Assembly: GCF_017815535.1 (NCBI RefSeq)
Contig: NZ_CP072596.1
Coordinates: forward strand, 2,263,614-2,327,613
Direction of reading: 5' to 3'
DNA: 64,000 bases
DNA from: Tessaracoccus sp. MC1865
GTDB lineage: Bacteria > Actinomycetota > Actinomycetes > Propionibacteriales > Propionibacteriaceae
In this document: positions 9,233 to 18,400 of the stretch, in pieces
Layout: every line of letters begins with the position of its first letter
Numbering within the stretch: the first letter of the stretch is position 1
Notes under the pieces: generated by a model
The model's input: only the letters and a program-made list of their open reading frames with translations
Database searches by the model: none
What the model was told of the DNA's origin: nothing
Translations under genes and position numbers: made by a program

Positions 9233-10218
9233 GATTTGACCAATCCTAGGAGGATTCGCCGGTCCGGTTTACCGCCGCCGGTGCGCGGCAACGTCTCGAC
9301 GGTGACCAGTTGCCGGGGCAGCGCCGCGGGCGGGAGCGAGCCGCGCAGGGTGTCCCGCCAGGTTTCCAGCGTGCCCCGGGTGGCGAACAGCACGATGCGC
9401 GCGCCCCATTCGGGGTCGTCGACGGCGAGCACGTCGGTCTCCGGGTCCAGGGCCGCGACGGCGCGGCGCACCGCTGCGAGGTCGACGTTGACGCCGCCGC
9501 TGATGACGACATCGTCGAAGCGGCCGTCGACGACCAGTTTCCCGTCGGCCCAGTGGCCACGGTCGTTGGTCAGCACGGTCCCCCGTCCGGCGGGGTGGCC
9601 GAGGTAGCCCTCAAACACGGTGGGTCCGCCGATCTCGATCCGGCCGCGCTCCCCCACAGTGACCCTGACGCCGGGCAGCGGGACGCCGTCCCACACCACT
9701 CCGCCGCAGGTCTCGCTCATCCCGTAGGTCTCGATCACCCGGATGCCGGCCGCCTCGGCCCTGGCGCGCAGTTCGGGACGCAGCGCGGCGCCCCCGACGA
9801 GGACGGCGTCGAACCGGCCCAGCATCGCGCTCAGCGCGGGCGACTCGAGGGCGCGGTACAGCTGGGTGGCCACGATCGAGAGGCAGTTGCGTCCGGGCGC
9901 CGGATCGAGGTCCGTGAGGTCGGCGGACGCGGTGCGCACCCCGTCGCCCAGGTGGCCGCGCACGAGCACCATGAGCCCGGCCACGTAGTGCGGCGCGAGC
10001 GTCAGGTGCCAGGTGGCGGGGAATCCGAGGCGCTCCTCGGCGGCGCGCGCCGCTGCCAGGAGCGCGGCGCGGTGCAGCACCACGAGTTTCGCGTCGCCGG
10101 TCGAGCCGGAGGTCGCCACGACGGCGCACCCGTCCGGCGCGGTGCCGCTGCCGGGGGCGAGCCACAGGCCGGGGCCGCCGTCAAGGAGGTCGCGGACCCG
10201 GGCGCTGATGGTGTGCAT
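9229..10218 (-). CDS. menE: o-Succinylbenzoate-CoA ligase (short form)
   Basis: Activates o-succinylbenzoate to its CoA thioester through an acyl-adenylate. At 329 residues it is much shorter than the typical MenE of about 450-500, a compact form common in actinobacteria. The core motifs are kept: ATSGSTGDAKLVVL (P-loop, around residue 34), TYGMSETCGG, DGRFDDVVISGGVNVD, and the C-terminal GGKPDRRIL with the catalytic lysine. It is the first gene of menEACD. Its ATG follows a TAGGGT hexamer by 6 bases, so the operon is probably leaderless. menB and the DHNA-CoA thioesterase gene are not in this window. Confidence 0.92.
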   Translation of the reverse strand: MHTISARVRDLLDGGPGLWLAPGSGTAPDGCAVVATSGSTGDAKLVVLHRAALLAAARAAEERLGFPATWHLTLAPHYVAGLMVLVRGHLGDGVRTASADLTDLDPAPGRNCLSIVATQLYRALESPALSAMLGRFDAVLVGGAALRPELRARAEAAGIRVIETYGMSETCGGVVWDGVPLPGVRVTVGERGRIEIGGPTVFEGYLGHPAGRGTVLTNDRGHWADGKLVVDGRFDDVVISGGVNVDLAAVRRAVAALDPETDVLAVDDPEWGARIVLFATRGTLETWRDTLRGSLPPAALPRQLVTVETLPRTGGGKPDRRILLGLVKS

Positions 10219-10224
10219 CCCGTC

Positions 10225-10230
10225 ACCCTA
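10225..10230 (-). promoter_or_regulatory. -10 hexamer of leaderless menEACD operon
   Basis: TAGGGT on the minus strand, 6 bases before the menE ATG. It lies back to back with the hexamer for the gene at 10268, so the 49-base gap holds two divergent promoters. Confidence 0.6.
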
Positions 10231-10254
10231 AACCGCGCTCCGGCCTGGACGACG

Positions 10255-10260
10255 TAGACT
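10255..10260 (+). promoter_or_regulatory. -10 hexamer of leaderless PLDc_N gene
   Basis: TAGACT ends 7 bases before the ATG at 10268. Confidence 0.55.
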
Positions 10261-10267
10261 TAGGCGC

Positions 10268-10516
10268 ATGCCCAGGATCCTCCTCATCATCGCGGTGGTG
10301 ATGCTCACCATCTACTGCGTGGTCGAGGTCGCGCAATCCCGCGGTTACCAGGTCCGGGCCATGCCCCGCTGGCTCTGGGCCTTCGCCGTCATAGCGCTGC
10401 CCATCGTGGGGCCGGTGTCGTGGCTCGTCCTGGGCAGGCCGCTGAAGAATCACCCGCAGGTCCGCGATCATCGGGCCCCCGATGACGACGAAGATTTCCT
10501 GCGCGGCCTGCGCTGA
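10268..10516 (+). CDS. Small membrane protein, PLDc_N family
   Basis: A protein of 82 residues with two membrane segments (about residues 3-21 and 38-58) separated by a short loop, then a polar acidic tail. The pattern, with PRWLWAFAVIALPIVGPVSWLVLGRP in its second half, is that of the PLDc_N domain (Pfam PF13396), which is found alone in many actinobacteria without any phospholipase catalytic part. Its function is not known. It is divergent from menE and followed by dhaL 62 bases later. Confidence 0.75.
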   Translation: MPRILLIIAVVMLTIYCVVEVAQSRGYQVRAMPRWLWAFAVIALPIVGPVSWLVLGRPLKNHPQVRDHRAPDDDEDFLRGLR

Positions 10517-10540
10517 CATCGCGCGTTCACCTTGTGGGCG

Positions 10541-10546
10541 TACAAT
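10541..10546 (+). promoter_or_regulatory. Possible -10 of dhaL
   Basis: TACAAT lies 32 bases before the dhaL start, leaving room for a short leader with a Shine-Dalgarno site. No good -35 is seen at 16-18 bases. Confidence 0.35.
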
Positions 10547-10578
10547 CTCGCCCGTTGTCTCGTCTGAGGAGGACGCAC

Positions 10579-11199
10579 GTGGGAGCCGGAGTGATGGTGG
10601 TGGCCGAGTGGCTGCTGGAATGCTCGCGCGAATTCGTTGCCCGCATCGATGAGCTGGATGAACTCGACCGCGCCCTGGGCGATGGCGATCACGGCACGAA
10701 CATGGTGCGCGGTTTCGCGGCGGCCGAGAACCTCGACCTCAGCGCCCAACTCCATGCCGCCGAGGCGCTGCGCCAGGTCGGCATGGCGCTGGTGCAGAAC
10801 GTGGGCGGCGCCTCCGGGCCGTTGTTCGGCACGTTCTTCCTCCGTGCCGGCGCCCACTGGGACCCGTCGCTGACCACCCCCGGCCTCGCCCTCGCGCTGC
10901 GGGAGGCGCTCCGCGGAGTGCAGGCGCGCGGCAAGGCAGAACCGGGCGACAAGACGATGATCGACGCGCTGGCCCCCGCGTCCGCCTCCCTCGACGCGTC
11001 GGCCGCCGAAGGCGAGAATGTCGCGGATGCCCTGGAGAAGGCGGCCGCGGCCGCCGAGGCCGGGCGCGACGCCACCGTCGACATGGTGGCCCGCCGCGGC
11101 AGGGCCGCGCTGAACGCAGACCGGTCGGTGGGCATCATCGACCCGGGAGCCGTGTCGATGGCCCTGATTCTGCGCACGGCGGTTCACCACATCGGCTGA
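10579..11199 (+). CDS. dhaL: DhaL-type dihydroxyacetone kinase subunit (orphan)
   Basis: A nucleotide-binding DhaL/DAK2 domain protein of 206 residues. Motifs: LGDGDHGTNM (Mg-ADP site, around residue 35), GGASGPLFGTFF, and GDKTMIDAL. In phosphotransferase-type kinases DhaL works with DhaK (which binds dihydroxyacetone) and DhaM, but neither is encoded anywhere in this window. GTG 10579 is chosen because GAGGAGG ends 6 bases before it; an internal ATG at 10594 is less well placed. The next gene is a sugar nucleotidyltransferase 42 bases away with its own -10. The substrate may therefore not be dihydroxyacetone. Confidence 0.85.
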   Translation: MGAGVMVVAEWLLECSREFVARIDELDELDRALGDGDHGTNMVRGFAAAENLDLSAQLHAAEALRQVGMALVQNVGGASGPLFGTFFLRAGAHWDPSLTTPGLALALREALRGVQARGKAEPGDKTMIDALAPASASLDASAAEGENVADALEKAAAAAEAGRDATVDMVARRGRAALNADRSVGIIDPGAVSMALILRTAVHHIG

Positions 11200-11228
11200 C
11201 CACTTCGCGTCCCACCCGCGGCGGGCAA

Positions 11229-11234
11229 TAGGGT
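11229..11234 (+). promoter_or_regulatory. -10 hexamer of leaderless nucleotidyltransferase gene
   Basis: TAGGGT ends 6 bases before ATG 11241. Confidence 0.55.
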
Positions 11235-11240
11235 GGTGCC

Positions 11241-12059
11241 ATGAGCTATGAGGCACCTCACAAGGCAGTCATTCTGGCCCGCGGGCTGGGTTCGCGCATG
11301 CGCAAGGAAGCTGAGGGTGTCGACCTCAGCGAAGAGCAGTCCAAGGCGGCCGACGCGGGCGTCAAGGCGATGATCTCCGTCGGGCGTCCGTTCCTCGACC
11401 ATGTGATCTCCGCGCTGGCCGACGCCGACTTCACCGACATCTGTCTGGTGATCGGCCCGGAGCACGACATGATCCGCGAGTACTACGACAACGTGGCCAA
11501 GGAGCGCATCACCGTCTCCTACGCCGTCCAGGAGGAGCCGCTCGGCACCGCCAACGCCGTGCTCGCCGCGGAGGAGTTCGCCGGCGACGACCGCGTGCTG
11601 GTGATCAATTCGGACAACTACTACCCCGCAGAGGCCCTCACCCTGCTGAAGGACGTCCCCGGCTCCGCCCTCGTGGGCTTCACCCGCAACGGGATGCTCA
11701 CCAAGTCCAACATCGCACCGGAGCGCATCGCCGCCTTCGCGCTGGCCACCGCCGATGACGAGGGGAACCTGGCCGAGTTGGTGGAGAAGCCGGACCAGGA
11801 GACCATCGAGCGCCTCGGCGACGATGCGGTCATCTCCATGAACTGCTGGCTGTGCACTCCGGCCATCTTTGCGGCGGCCAAGGCCATCCCGCTGTCGGCG
11901 CGCGGCGAGTACGAGATCACCGACGCGGTGCGCCGCGCCATCGAGGACGGCGACCCGTACGCCGTCGTGAAGGCCGACGCCGGCGTGCTCGACATGAGCA
12001 ACCGCGGCGACATCGCCTCCGTCGTCGAAGCCCTGGGTGACCGCGAGGCCCGTCTGTGA
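11241..12059 (+). CDS. Sugar-1-phosphate nucleotidyltransferase
   Basis: A GT-A fold nucleotidyl transferase of 272 residues that should join a sugar 1-phosphate to an NTP. The N-terminal signature is AVILARGLGSRM (around residues 9-20) in place of the usual AGG-x-G-xR; then QEEPLGTANAV (around 93), VINSDNYYP with the metal-binding Asp, and LVEKPDQE. It overlaps the following kinase gene (GTGA), so the two proteins are made together. A kinase plus pyrophosphorylase pair is the standard layout of a free-sugar to NDP-sugar salvage route. Which sugar and which nucleotide cannot be read from the sequence. Confidence 0.8.
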   Translation: MSYEAPHKAVILARGLGSRMRKEAEGVDLSEEQSKAADAGVKAMISVGRPFLDHVISALADADFTDICLVIGPEHDMIREYYDNVAKERITVSYAVQEEPLGTANAVLAAEEFAGDDRVLVINSDNYYPAEALTLLKDVPGSALVGFTRNGMLTKSNIAPERIAAFALATADDEGNLAELVEKPDQETIERLGDDAVISMNCWLCTPAIFAAAKAIPLSARGEYEITDAVRRAIEDGDPYAVVKADAGVLDMSNRGDIASVVEALGDREARL

Positions 12060-13243
12060 AGTGGTTCGTCCCCGGCCGCCTCGAGGTCCTCGGCAAGCAC
12101 ACCGACTACGCCGGCGGCCGGTCGCTGCTGGCTGCCGTGGACCGCGGCATCACCATCACACTGGAGGACGCGGACGAAGGCTTCTACGCCTCGACGACGG
12201 CCGTCCCCGGTGAACTGACGCTCACGCCCGGGTCGCCGTCGGGCCTGCCGAAGGGCCACTGGGGCAACTACGTCCAGGCGACGCTCGACAGGCTGTTCCT
12301 GAACTTCGGCGAGCTGAAGCCCGCCCGCGTCGTGATCGACTCCAACCTGCCGCTGGCCTCGGGCATGAGTTCGTCGTCGGCGCTCGTAGTGGCGGTGGCG
12401 CTGGCCGTGGTGGACCACAACGACATCCGGGAGCGCGAGGAGTGGAAGGCCAACATCCACTCCGACATCGACCTGGCCGGCTACATGGCCACGATGGAGA
12501 ACGGGCTGACCTTCGGCACCCTCGCCGGCACGCGCGGCGTGGGCACCTTCGGCGGTTCGGAAGACCACACGGCGATGCTCTGCTGCCACGAGGGCAGCCT
12601 GACCGAGTTCACGTTCTGCCCCATCGAGGAGGGCGCCTCGGTCGCGCTTCCCGAGGAGTGGTCGTTCGTCGTGGCGGTCTCGGGCGTGCTGGCCGAGAAG
12701 ACCGGGGCGGCGCTGGAGTCGTACAACAACGCCTCGTTGCGGGCGCGCGAACTGGCTGAGGCGTGGAACGACGCCACCGGCCGCGAGGACGCCGTCCTCG
12801 CAGACGCGCTGGCGTCCGACGACGACGCCCTCGAGGGGCTGCGCGCGATCGCGGCCTCGGACGAGGGCCTCACCAGGCGCCTGACGGCCTTCGTCACCGA
12901 ATCCGAGGTCGCCATCCCCCAGGCGCTGAAGGCCCTGCAGGCCGGCGACCTGGAGGCCTTCGGCCGCGCCGCCGACCTCTCGCAGCGCAACGCTGACGAG
13001 CAGTTGGGCAACCAGATCCCCGAGACCAACCGCCTCCAGCGGCTCGCCCGCGAGCTGGGCGCGGCCGCCTCGGCAGGCTTCGGCGCCGGCTTCGGCGGCT
13101 CCGTCTGGGCCCTGGTCAAGACCGACGAGGCTGAGGCCTTCGCCGACAGGTGGCTGGCTGCCTATGTGGCCGAGTACCCCGAGGTCGCCGAGACCGCCTC
13201 GACGATCGTCACGCGCCCCGGCGGCCCGGCCCGTCGCCTCTAG
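12056..13243 (+). CDS. Galactokinase-family GHMP sugar kinase
   Basis: A protein of 395 residues. The galactokinase signature is present near the N-terminus in a variant form (PGRLEVLGKHTDYAGG, residues 5-20), with Lys in place of the Glu usual in GEHTDY. The GHMP ATP-binding loop LPLASGMSSSSALVVA lies around residues 100-115, and the C-terminal glycine motif GAGFGGSVWAL around 346. The GTG start lies inside the stop of the nucleotidyltransferase gene. It should phosphorylate C1 of a free sugar for the coupled pyrophosphorylase. Galactose, arabinose or a related sugar are all possible. Calling it galK would be premature because of the signature change and the missing Leloir partners. Confidence 0.82.
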   Translation: MKWFVPGRLEVLGKHTDYAGGRSLLAAVDRGITITLEDADEGFYASTTAVPGELTLTPGSPSGLPKGHWGNYVQATLDRLFLNFGELKPARVVIDSNLPLASGMSSSSALVVAVALAVVDHNDIREREEWKANIHSDIDLAGYMATMENGLTFGTLAGTRGVGTFGGSEDHTAMLCCHEGSLTEFTFCPIEEGASVALPEEWSFVVAVSGVLAEKTGAALESYNNASLRARELAEAWNDATGREDAVLADALASDDDALEGLRAIAASDEGLTRRLTAFVTESEVAIPQALKALQAGDLEAFGRAADLSQRNADEQLGNQIPETNRLQRLARELGAAASAGFGAGFGGSVWALVKTDEAEAFADRWLAAYVAEYPEVAETASTIVTRPGGPARRL

Positions 13244-13254
13244 CCGACGGCAAG

Positions 13255-13326
13255 AGAAAAAGGCTCCCTCGCGGGGGGCTCCCGGCGGGGCCGCCCGCAG
13301 GGCCCCCTTCGCAGGGAGCTTTTTTC
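13255..13326. terminator. Strong bidirectional terminator
   Basis: A long GC-rich hairpin: outer stem GCTCCCT/AGGGAGC, extended by G-rich and C-rich arms, with a T6 run on the plus strand (13320-13325) and an A-run before the stem. It can end the kinase transcript and the convergent CDF transcript. Confidence 0.85.
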
Positions 13327-13374
13327 ACCGACCGCCGACGGCACCTCGCGGCGGCAGCTCGGCCGCCCCTCGGA

Positions 13375-14286
13375 TCAGATGAGGAATTCGTCCTGGTAGC
13401 TGCGCGGGTCCTCGATGGGCTCAAGGTGGCCCAGCACGCGGAGGTCCGGGAACTCGTCCTGGAGGAGGTCGACCAGGTCCTCCATGGCGTCGTGGCCCTC
13501 CTGCACCGTCCAACTCCCAGGGACGAGCATGTGCATCTCCATGAAGGCACGGGCCCCCGACACGCGGGTGCGGAAGGCGTGGAACTGCACGTGCTCGTTG
13601 GTGTGCTCGTCCAGGATGGCGCGCAGCCTGGTGTTGGTCTCCTTGGGCAGCGACTCGTCCATGAGCCCGGAGGACGACTCCATGACCAGCCGCCAACCGG
13701 TCCACAGGATGTTGAGGCCCACGAGGATGGCGATCACCGGGTCGAGCCAGTCCCAGCCGGTGAGGCCCACAAGCAGGATGCCGACGATGACGCCGGCCGT
13801 GGTGATGAGGTCGGTGTACAGGTGCTTGGCGTCGGCGCGCAAGGTGATCGAGTTGTGCTTCTTCCCGGCGCGCATCAGGACGAACGCGACGCCCCCGTTG
13901 ACGAGGGCCGCCACCGCGGAGATACCCAGGCCGAGGCCCACCTCCTCGATGGGCCGCGGGTCCATCAGCCGCTGGATGCCGAACACCAGGATCGCCGCGG
14001 CGGCGATGAAGATCAGGACGCCCTCGACGCCCGACGAGAAGTACTCCGCCTTCGTGTGGCCGAAGTGGTGGTTCTTGTCCGCGGGCCGGGCCGCGAGCTT
14101 CAGCACGTACAACGCGACGAACGCCGCCACCAGGTTCACCACGGATTCGGCCGCGTCGGACAGCAGGCCCACCGAGCCGGTGACCCACCACGCCCCCATC
14201 TTCAACACGATGGTGAGCAGGGCGGCGGCGATGGACAGCCACGCGAACCTGGTCAGGTCAACGCGCTGCGTGGGAGAGGAAAGCAC
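13375..14286 (-). CDS. Cation diffusion facilitator family transporter
   Basis: A CDF metal-cation/proton antiporter of 303 residues. It has six membrane segments, the TM2 site in GLLSDAAESVVN (around residues 39-50), the TM5 site in ADAKHLYTD (around 151-159), and a cytoplasmic C-terminal domain from about residue 210 that includes the conserved HFGHTK-type loop earlier in the chain. The usual roles are export of Zn, Fe, Co or Mn; the mixed Asp/His site residues do not fix the metal. The start is a GTG at 14286. The gene is monocistronic, ending toward the bidirectional terminator. Confidence 0.88.
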   Translation of the reverse strand: MLSSPTQRVDLTRFAWLSIAAALLTIVLKMGAWWVTGSVGLLSDAAESVVNLVAAFVALYVLKLAARPADKNHHFGHTKAEYFSSGVEGVLIFIAAAAILVFGIQRLMDPRPIEEVGLGLGISAVAALVNGGVAFVLMRAGKKHNSITLRADAKHLYTDLITTAGVIVGILLVGLTGWDWLDPVIAILVGLNILWTGWRLVMESSSGLMDESLPKETNTRLRAILDEHTNEHVQFHAFRTRVSGARAFMEMHMLVPGSWTVQEGHDAMEDLVDLLQDEFPDLRVLGHLEPIEDPRSYQDEFLI

Positions 14287-14334
14287 GAGTCAATGGTGGC
14301 CCTTCTGGCGGGTCAAACCCAAAAAGCCCCGCAC

Positions 14335-15276
14335 TCAACGCAGGACGTTGCGCAGCTGACCGCCCGTCGCCAGCGCGCTCACCTGCCGCGCCACGAACTC
14401 CGAGGCACCGGTGGGCCGGTCGCTGGCGATGTGGGGGGTGATCAGCACGTTCGGCTCGTCCCACAACGGCGACTCCGCGGGCAACGGCTCCACCGCCGTC
14501 ACATCGAGCGCTGCAGCGGCCAGGCGACCCGAGCGCAGCGCCGCCACGAGCGCCTCCTCGTCGACGGTGGTGCCACGCCCCACGTTGACCAGCAGCGCGC
14601 CGTCCTTGAGGGCCGCCAATCGCTCTGCGCCCAGCGCCTTCGCCGTCGATTCCAGGCTGGGCAGGATCATGACCAGCACGTCGGTGTCCGCGAGCACCTC
14701 GTCGAGTCCCTCATCGGCGACCACCGGGAACCCGTGCCGCTCACCCGCGCTCCTGGCGACACCGGTCACCTCCGCGCCCAACGACTTCAGCAACGGCGCG
14801 ACGGTGGCCCCGATCGACCCGAAGCCCCAGACCGTCACCTTCGCCCCGCGCAGGCTCACGACGCGGCCGTCGTCCCCGCGGGCAGACACCGCACCGCCCA
14901 GGTGGTGGTCCCAGTGGCGCTCACTCTTCCTGACCAGCGCCAACGGCAGGAAACGCACCAGCGCCAGCGTCAGGGCCAGGATGTGTTCAGCGACATTGTC
15001 GTCGTGCAGCCCGACGCCGTTGGCGAGCACCACGTCATCGTCGAACCCCGCCGCCAGCACGCTGTCCGCACCGGCCGCCAGGCCCTGCACCAGCCGGAGG
15101 CCGATCATCCGCCGGGCGGCGTCGTCGATCACCGTCTGGGGCTGCCCCCACACGACGAGCACGTCGGCGTCGAGGTGCGCTTCGGGCACCGCCTGGTCGG
15201 GCGGCACGACGACGACCTCCGCGCCCTCGAACTGCGGCGCTCCGCCGGGAAAAGTGCTGGGAATCACAACCTTCAT
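14335..15276 (-). CDS. D-isomer-specific 2-hydroxyacid dehydrogenase
   Basis: An NAD(P)-dependent dehydrogenase of 313 residues. Order: substrate-binding half, Rossmann motif VWGFGSIGATVAPLL (around residues 147-161), NVGRGTTVDEEAL containing the catalytic Arg (around 225), AALDVTAVEPLP with the Glu, and ITPHIA with the catalytic His (around 282). This gives the full Arg-Glu-His triad. The substrate (glyoxylate, hydroxypyruvate, phosphoglycerate-like or other) is not identifiable. ATG 15276 lies 6 bases after a TAGCCT hexamer, so it is probably leaderless. It is divergent from the glycyl-tRNA synthetase across a 190-base gap that contains a large inverted repeat. Confidence 0.88.
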   Translation of the reverse strand: MKVVIPSTFPGGAPQFEGAEVVVVPPDQAVPEAHLDADVLVVWGQPQTVIDDAARRMIGLRLVQGLAAGADSVLAAGFDDDVVLANGVGLHDDNVAEHILALTLALVRFLPLALVRKSERHWDHHLGGAVSARGDDGRVVSLRGAKVTVWGFGSIGATVAPLLKSLGAEVTGVARSAGERHGFPVVADEGLDEVLADTDVLVMILPSLESTAKALGAERLAALKDGALLVNVGRGTTVDEEALVAALRSGRLAAAALDVTAVEPLPAESPLWDEPNVLITPHIASDRPTGASEFVARQVSALATGGQLRNVLR

Positions 15277-15282
15277 GCCTGC

Positions 15283-15288
15283 AGGCTA
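15283..15288 (-). promoter_or_regulatory. -10 hexamer of leaderless hydroxyacid dehydrogenase gene
   Basis: TAGCCT on the minus strand, 6 bases before ATG 15276. Confidence 0.55.
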
Positions 15289-15312
15289 GCCGTGGTTGCG
15301 CTGATTCCCCAT

Positions 15313-15388
15313 GAGCAATTGGATGTGGTCACGGCTTCGGTAACGACGTTTCTCGGCGTGTCGCGGCGCTGACCCCATCCCATTGCTC
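15313..15388. repeat. 19-base inverted repeat between divergent promoters
   Basis: Arms 15313-15331 (GAGCAATTGGATGTGGTCA) and 15370-15388 match as reverse complements at 17 of 19 positions, with 38 bases between them. The structure sits between the two divergent -10 hexamers. It could be a paired operator or, on either transcript, a long stem; if the glycyl-tRNA synthetase mRNA is leaderless, the repeat is upstream of transcription and acts only as DNA. Confidence 0.7.
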
Positions 15389-15454
15389 ACGGCCCAGGGT
15401 GCGGAGCACGACCACCGGGCGAAACCCGGATGGGATTCCCAGGCGCGAAGTCGA

Positions 15455-15460
15455 TAGCAT
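15455..15460 (+). promoter_or_regulatory. -10 hexamer deciding the GlyRS start
   Basis: TAGCAT ends 6 bases before GTG 15467. This favours GTG 15467 over the in-frame ATG 15476, because neither has a clear ribosome binding site. Confidence 0.5.
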
Positions 15461-15466
15461 GACGGG

Positions 15467-18400
15467 GTGCTGACCATGCAAGATGCCCTCCGCCGTCTTT
15501 CCGACTACTGGACCTCGAAGGGGTGCCTGACCTGGCAACCGTTCAACAGTGAGGTCGGTGCCGGAACGATGAACCCCGCCACCGTGCTGCGCGTGCTCGG
15601 GCCTGAGCCGTGGGACGTGGCGTACGTGGAGCCTTCGGTGCGCCCGGATGATTCCCGCTACGGCGAGAACCCCAACCGCCTGCAGATGCACACCCAGTTC
15701 CAGGTGATCCTGAAGCCGGAGCCCGGCAACCCGCAGGAGCTGTACCTCGGCTCGCTCGAGGCGCTCGGCATCGACCTGTCCGCCCACGACGTGCGCTTCG
15801 TCGAGGACAACTGGCAGCAGCCCGCCATCGGCGCGTGGGGACTCGGCTGGGAGGTCTGGCTCGACGGGATGGAGATCACGCAGTTCACGTACTTCCAGCA
15901 GGTGGGCGGGCAGAACCTCGACCCCATCCCGGTGGAGCTCACCTACGGCGTCGAACGCATCCTGATGGCACAGCAGGGCGTGACGCACTTCAAGGACATC
16001 GTCTACTCGATCGCCGCGGACGGCCGCCCCGTCACGTACGGCGAGGCCTTCGGCCAGCAGGAGTACGAGATGAGCCGCTACTACCTGGACGACGCTGACG
16101 TCGATGCCAACCGTCGCCTGTACGAGACCTACGTGGCCGAGGCCACCCGGATGGTGGAGGCCCGCCTCCCCGTGCCGGCGCACGGCTACATCCTGAAGTC
16201 GAGCCACGCGTTCAACGTCATGGACGCCCGCGGCGCGATCTCCACCACCGAGCGCGCCAAGGCCTTCGCGACCATGCGCAGACTCATGCGCGACACCGCC
16301 GCCCTCTGGATCGAGCGCCGTGAGGAGCTCGGCTTCCCGCTGCTGCACGAGGCTGCCGTCGGGGAGCAGGCTGCGCCCGCCGTCGACGCCGGCACGCTGA
16401 GCGACGACCCGCAGACGCTCGCCTTGGAGATCGGTGTCGAGGAACTCCCTCCGCACGTCGTGCCGCAGACCATCGAGGCCGTGCGCACCGCACTCACCGA
16501 GAAGCTCGCCGCCACGCGCCTCAGCTACGGCGACATCACGGTGGAGGGCACCCCCCGCCGCATCGTCGCAGTGGTCGACGGCGTGGCCGCCCGCGAACCC
16601 GACGCCGAGCAGTTGCGCAAGGGCCCCAAGTGGAGCGCCGCGTTCGACGCCGACGGCAACCCCACCCAGCCGCTCGAGGGCTTCATGCGCGGCCAGGGCG
16701 TCACGGCGGATCAGATCGTGCGCGCCGAGATCGGCGGCAACGAGCACGCCGCGGTGTCGGTGAAGGTCGACGGCCGCCACGTCGTGGATGTGGCCGCCGA
16801 GGCCATCTCCTCCATCATCGGTGGTCTTCGCGCCGAGAAGAACATGCGCTGGAACGACGCCAACCTGTCGTTCTCCCGCGCCATCCGCTGGCTCGTCGTG
16901 CTCTGGGGCGACACCGTCGTCCCGGTCAACGTCTCGGGGCTGACGGCGGGCCGCACCACCTACCTCCAGCGCGCGGTCCAGGGCCAGGACAGCGGCAGGC
17001 GTTCCGACGGTGCCCTCGTCGGGTTCGTCGAGGTGGCCACCGCCGCAGACCTGCTGCCCACCATCCAGCAGGGCTCCATCCTGCTCAGCTCCGAGGACCG
17101 CCGCGCCTCCGTCGTCAGCCAGGCCGAGGCCCTCGCCCGGGGCGTGGGCGGCACCATCGACGTCGACGCCGAGTCCTCCGTCATCGACGAGATCACCAAC
17201 CTCGTGGAGGACCCCCGGGGTGTGCTGGGCAACTTCGACGAGCGCTACCTCGACCTGCCCGAGCAGATCCTGACCGCCGTCATGCGCAAGCATCAGCGGT
17301 ACCTCCCCATCTACCGCGATGGCAGGCTCGCTGCGCACTTCGTCACCATGGCCAACGGCCTGTGCGACGACGACGTGGTGCGCGCCGGCAACGAATCCGT
17401 CATCCGCGCCCGCTACGAGGATGCGCTGTTCTTCTGGAACGCCGACCTCGCCGCAGAGGGCGTGGACGGCTTCGTGCCCGGCTTGGACAAGCTCACGTTC
17501 GAAGATCGCCTCGGCTCGGTGGGCATGCGCGCGCGCCGCATCGCCGATGTCGCCGGCAGGCTGGCAGACCGGCTCGGCATCGACGGCACGGACCGCGAGA
17601 CCCTGACGCGCGCCGGGCAGCTCGCCAAGTTCGACCTGGCCACCCAGATGGTGGTCGAGATGAGCTCGCTGGCCGGCTTCATCGCCCGCGAGTACGCCGT
17701 CCGCAAGGGCGAGACCCAGGCGGTGGCGGACGCGCTGTTCGAGATGGAGCAGCCGCACACCTCCGCCGACGCCGTGCCCGCCTCCGTCCCCGGTGCGCTG
17801 CTGGCGCTGGGCGACCGCTTCGACCTACTCGCCGCCATGTTCGCGCTCGGCGCCAAGCCCACCGGCTCCTCAGACCCGTTCGGCCTGCGTCGCGCCGCCC
17901 TCGGCGTCGTGCGCATCCTGCGCGAATCGGCCGGCACCCCGCTGGAACGCCTCACCGTGCGGGCCGGGCTCGAGGACGCCGTCGCACGGCTGGCTGAGCA
18001 GGGCGTCGACGTGGCCCCGGACGCCGTCGAATCCGCCCTGGAGTTCACCATCGGCCGCTTCGCGCAGCTGCTGCGCGACGAGGGCACCTCCGCAGACCTC
18101 GTGACGGCGATCCTGCCCGCGGCGGACGCGCCCGGGCGCGCCGCCCGCCTGCTGGGCGAACTCGCCGGGGCGCAGTCGGACCAGGCGCTGCGTGACCTCG
18201 TGTCCACCAACGTGCGCATCACCCGCATCCTGCCCGACGGTGTTGCGGCCGGCTACGACGCGGCGCGCCTGACCGAACCCGCTGAGGTGGCCCTCAAGGA
18301 GGCCGTCGAGGCGGTCGGGGCGGGCATCGCCGAGCAGCCCATCGCCGAGGTGGTGACGCACACCGCCCCGGTGGTGCGGGCCGCGGGGACGTTCTTCGAC

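Noticed and set aside
15370-15420. Inverted partial copy of the GlyRS N-terminal coding sequence
   Set aside because: The minus strand reads a peptide (VLRTLGREQWD) similar to the GlyRS segment [11 protein letters not shown], but the nucleotide match is short and patchy and may be chance.
15289-15466. T-box leader before the glycyl-tRNA synthetase
   Set aside because: CAGGGTGCGG was considered, but no TGGNACCGCG antiterminator sequence or specifier loop is present, and the -10 position points to a leaderless transcript.
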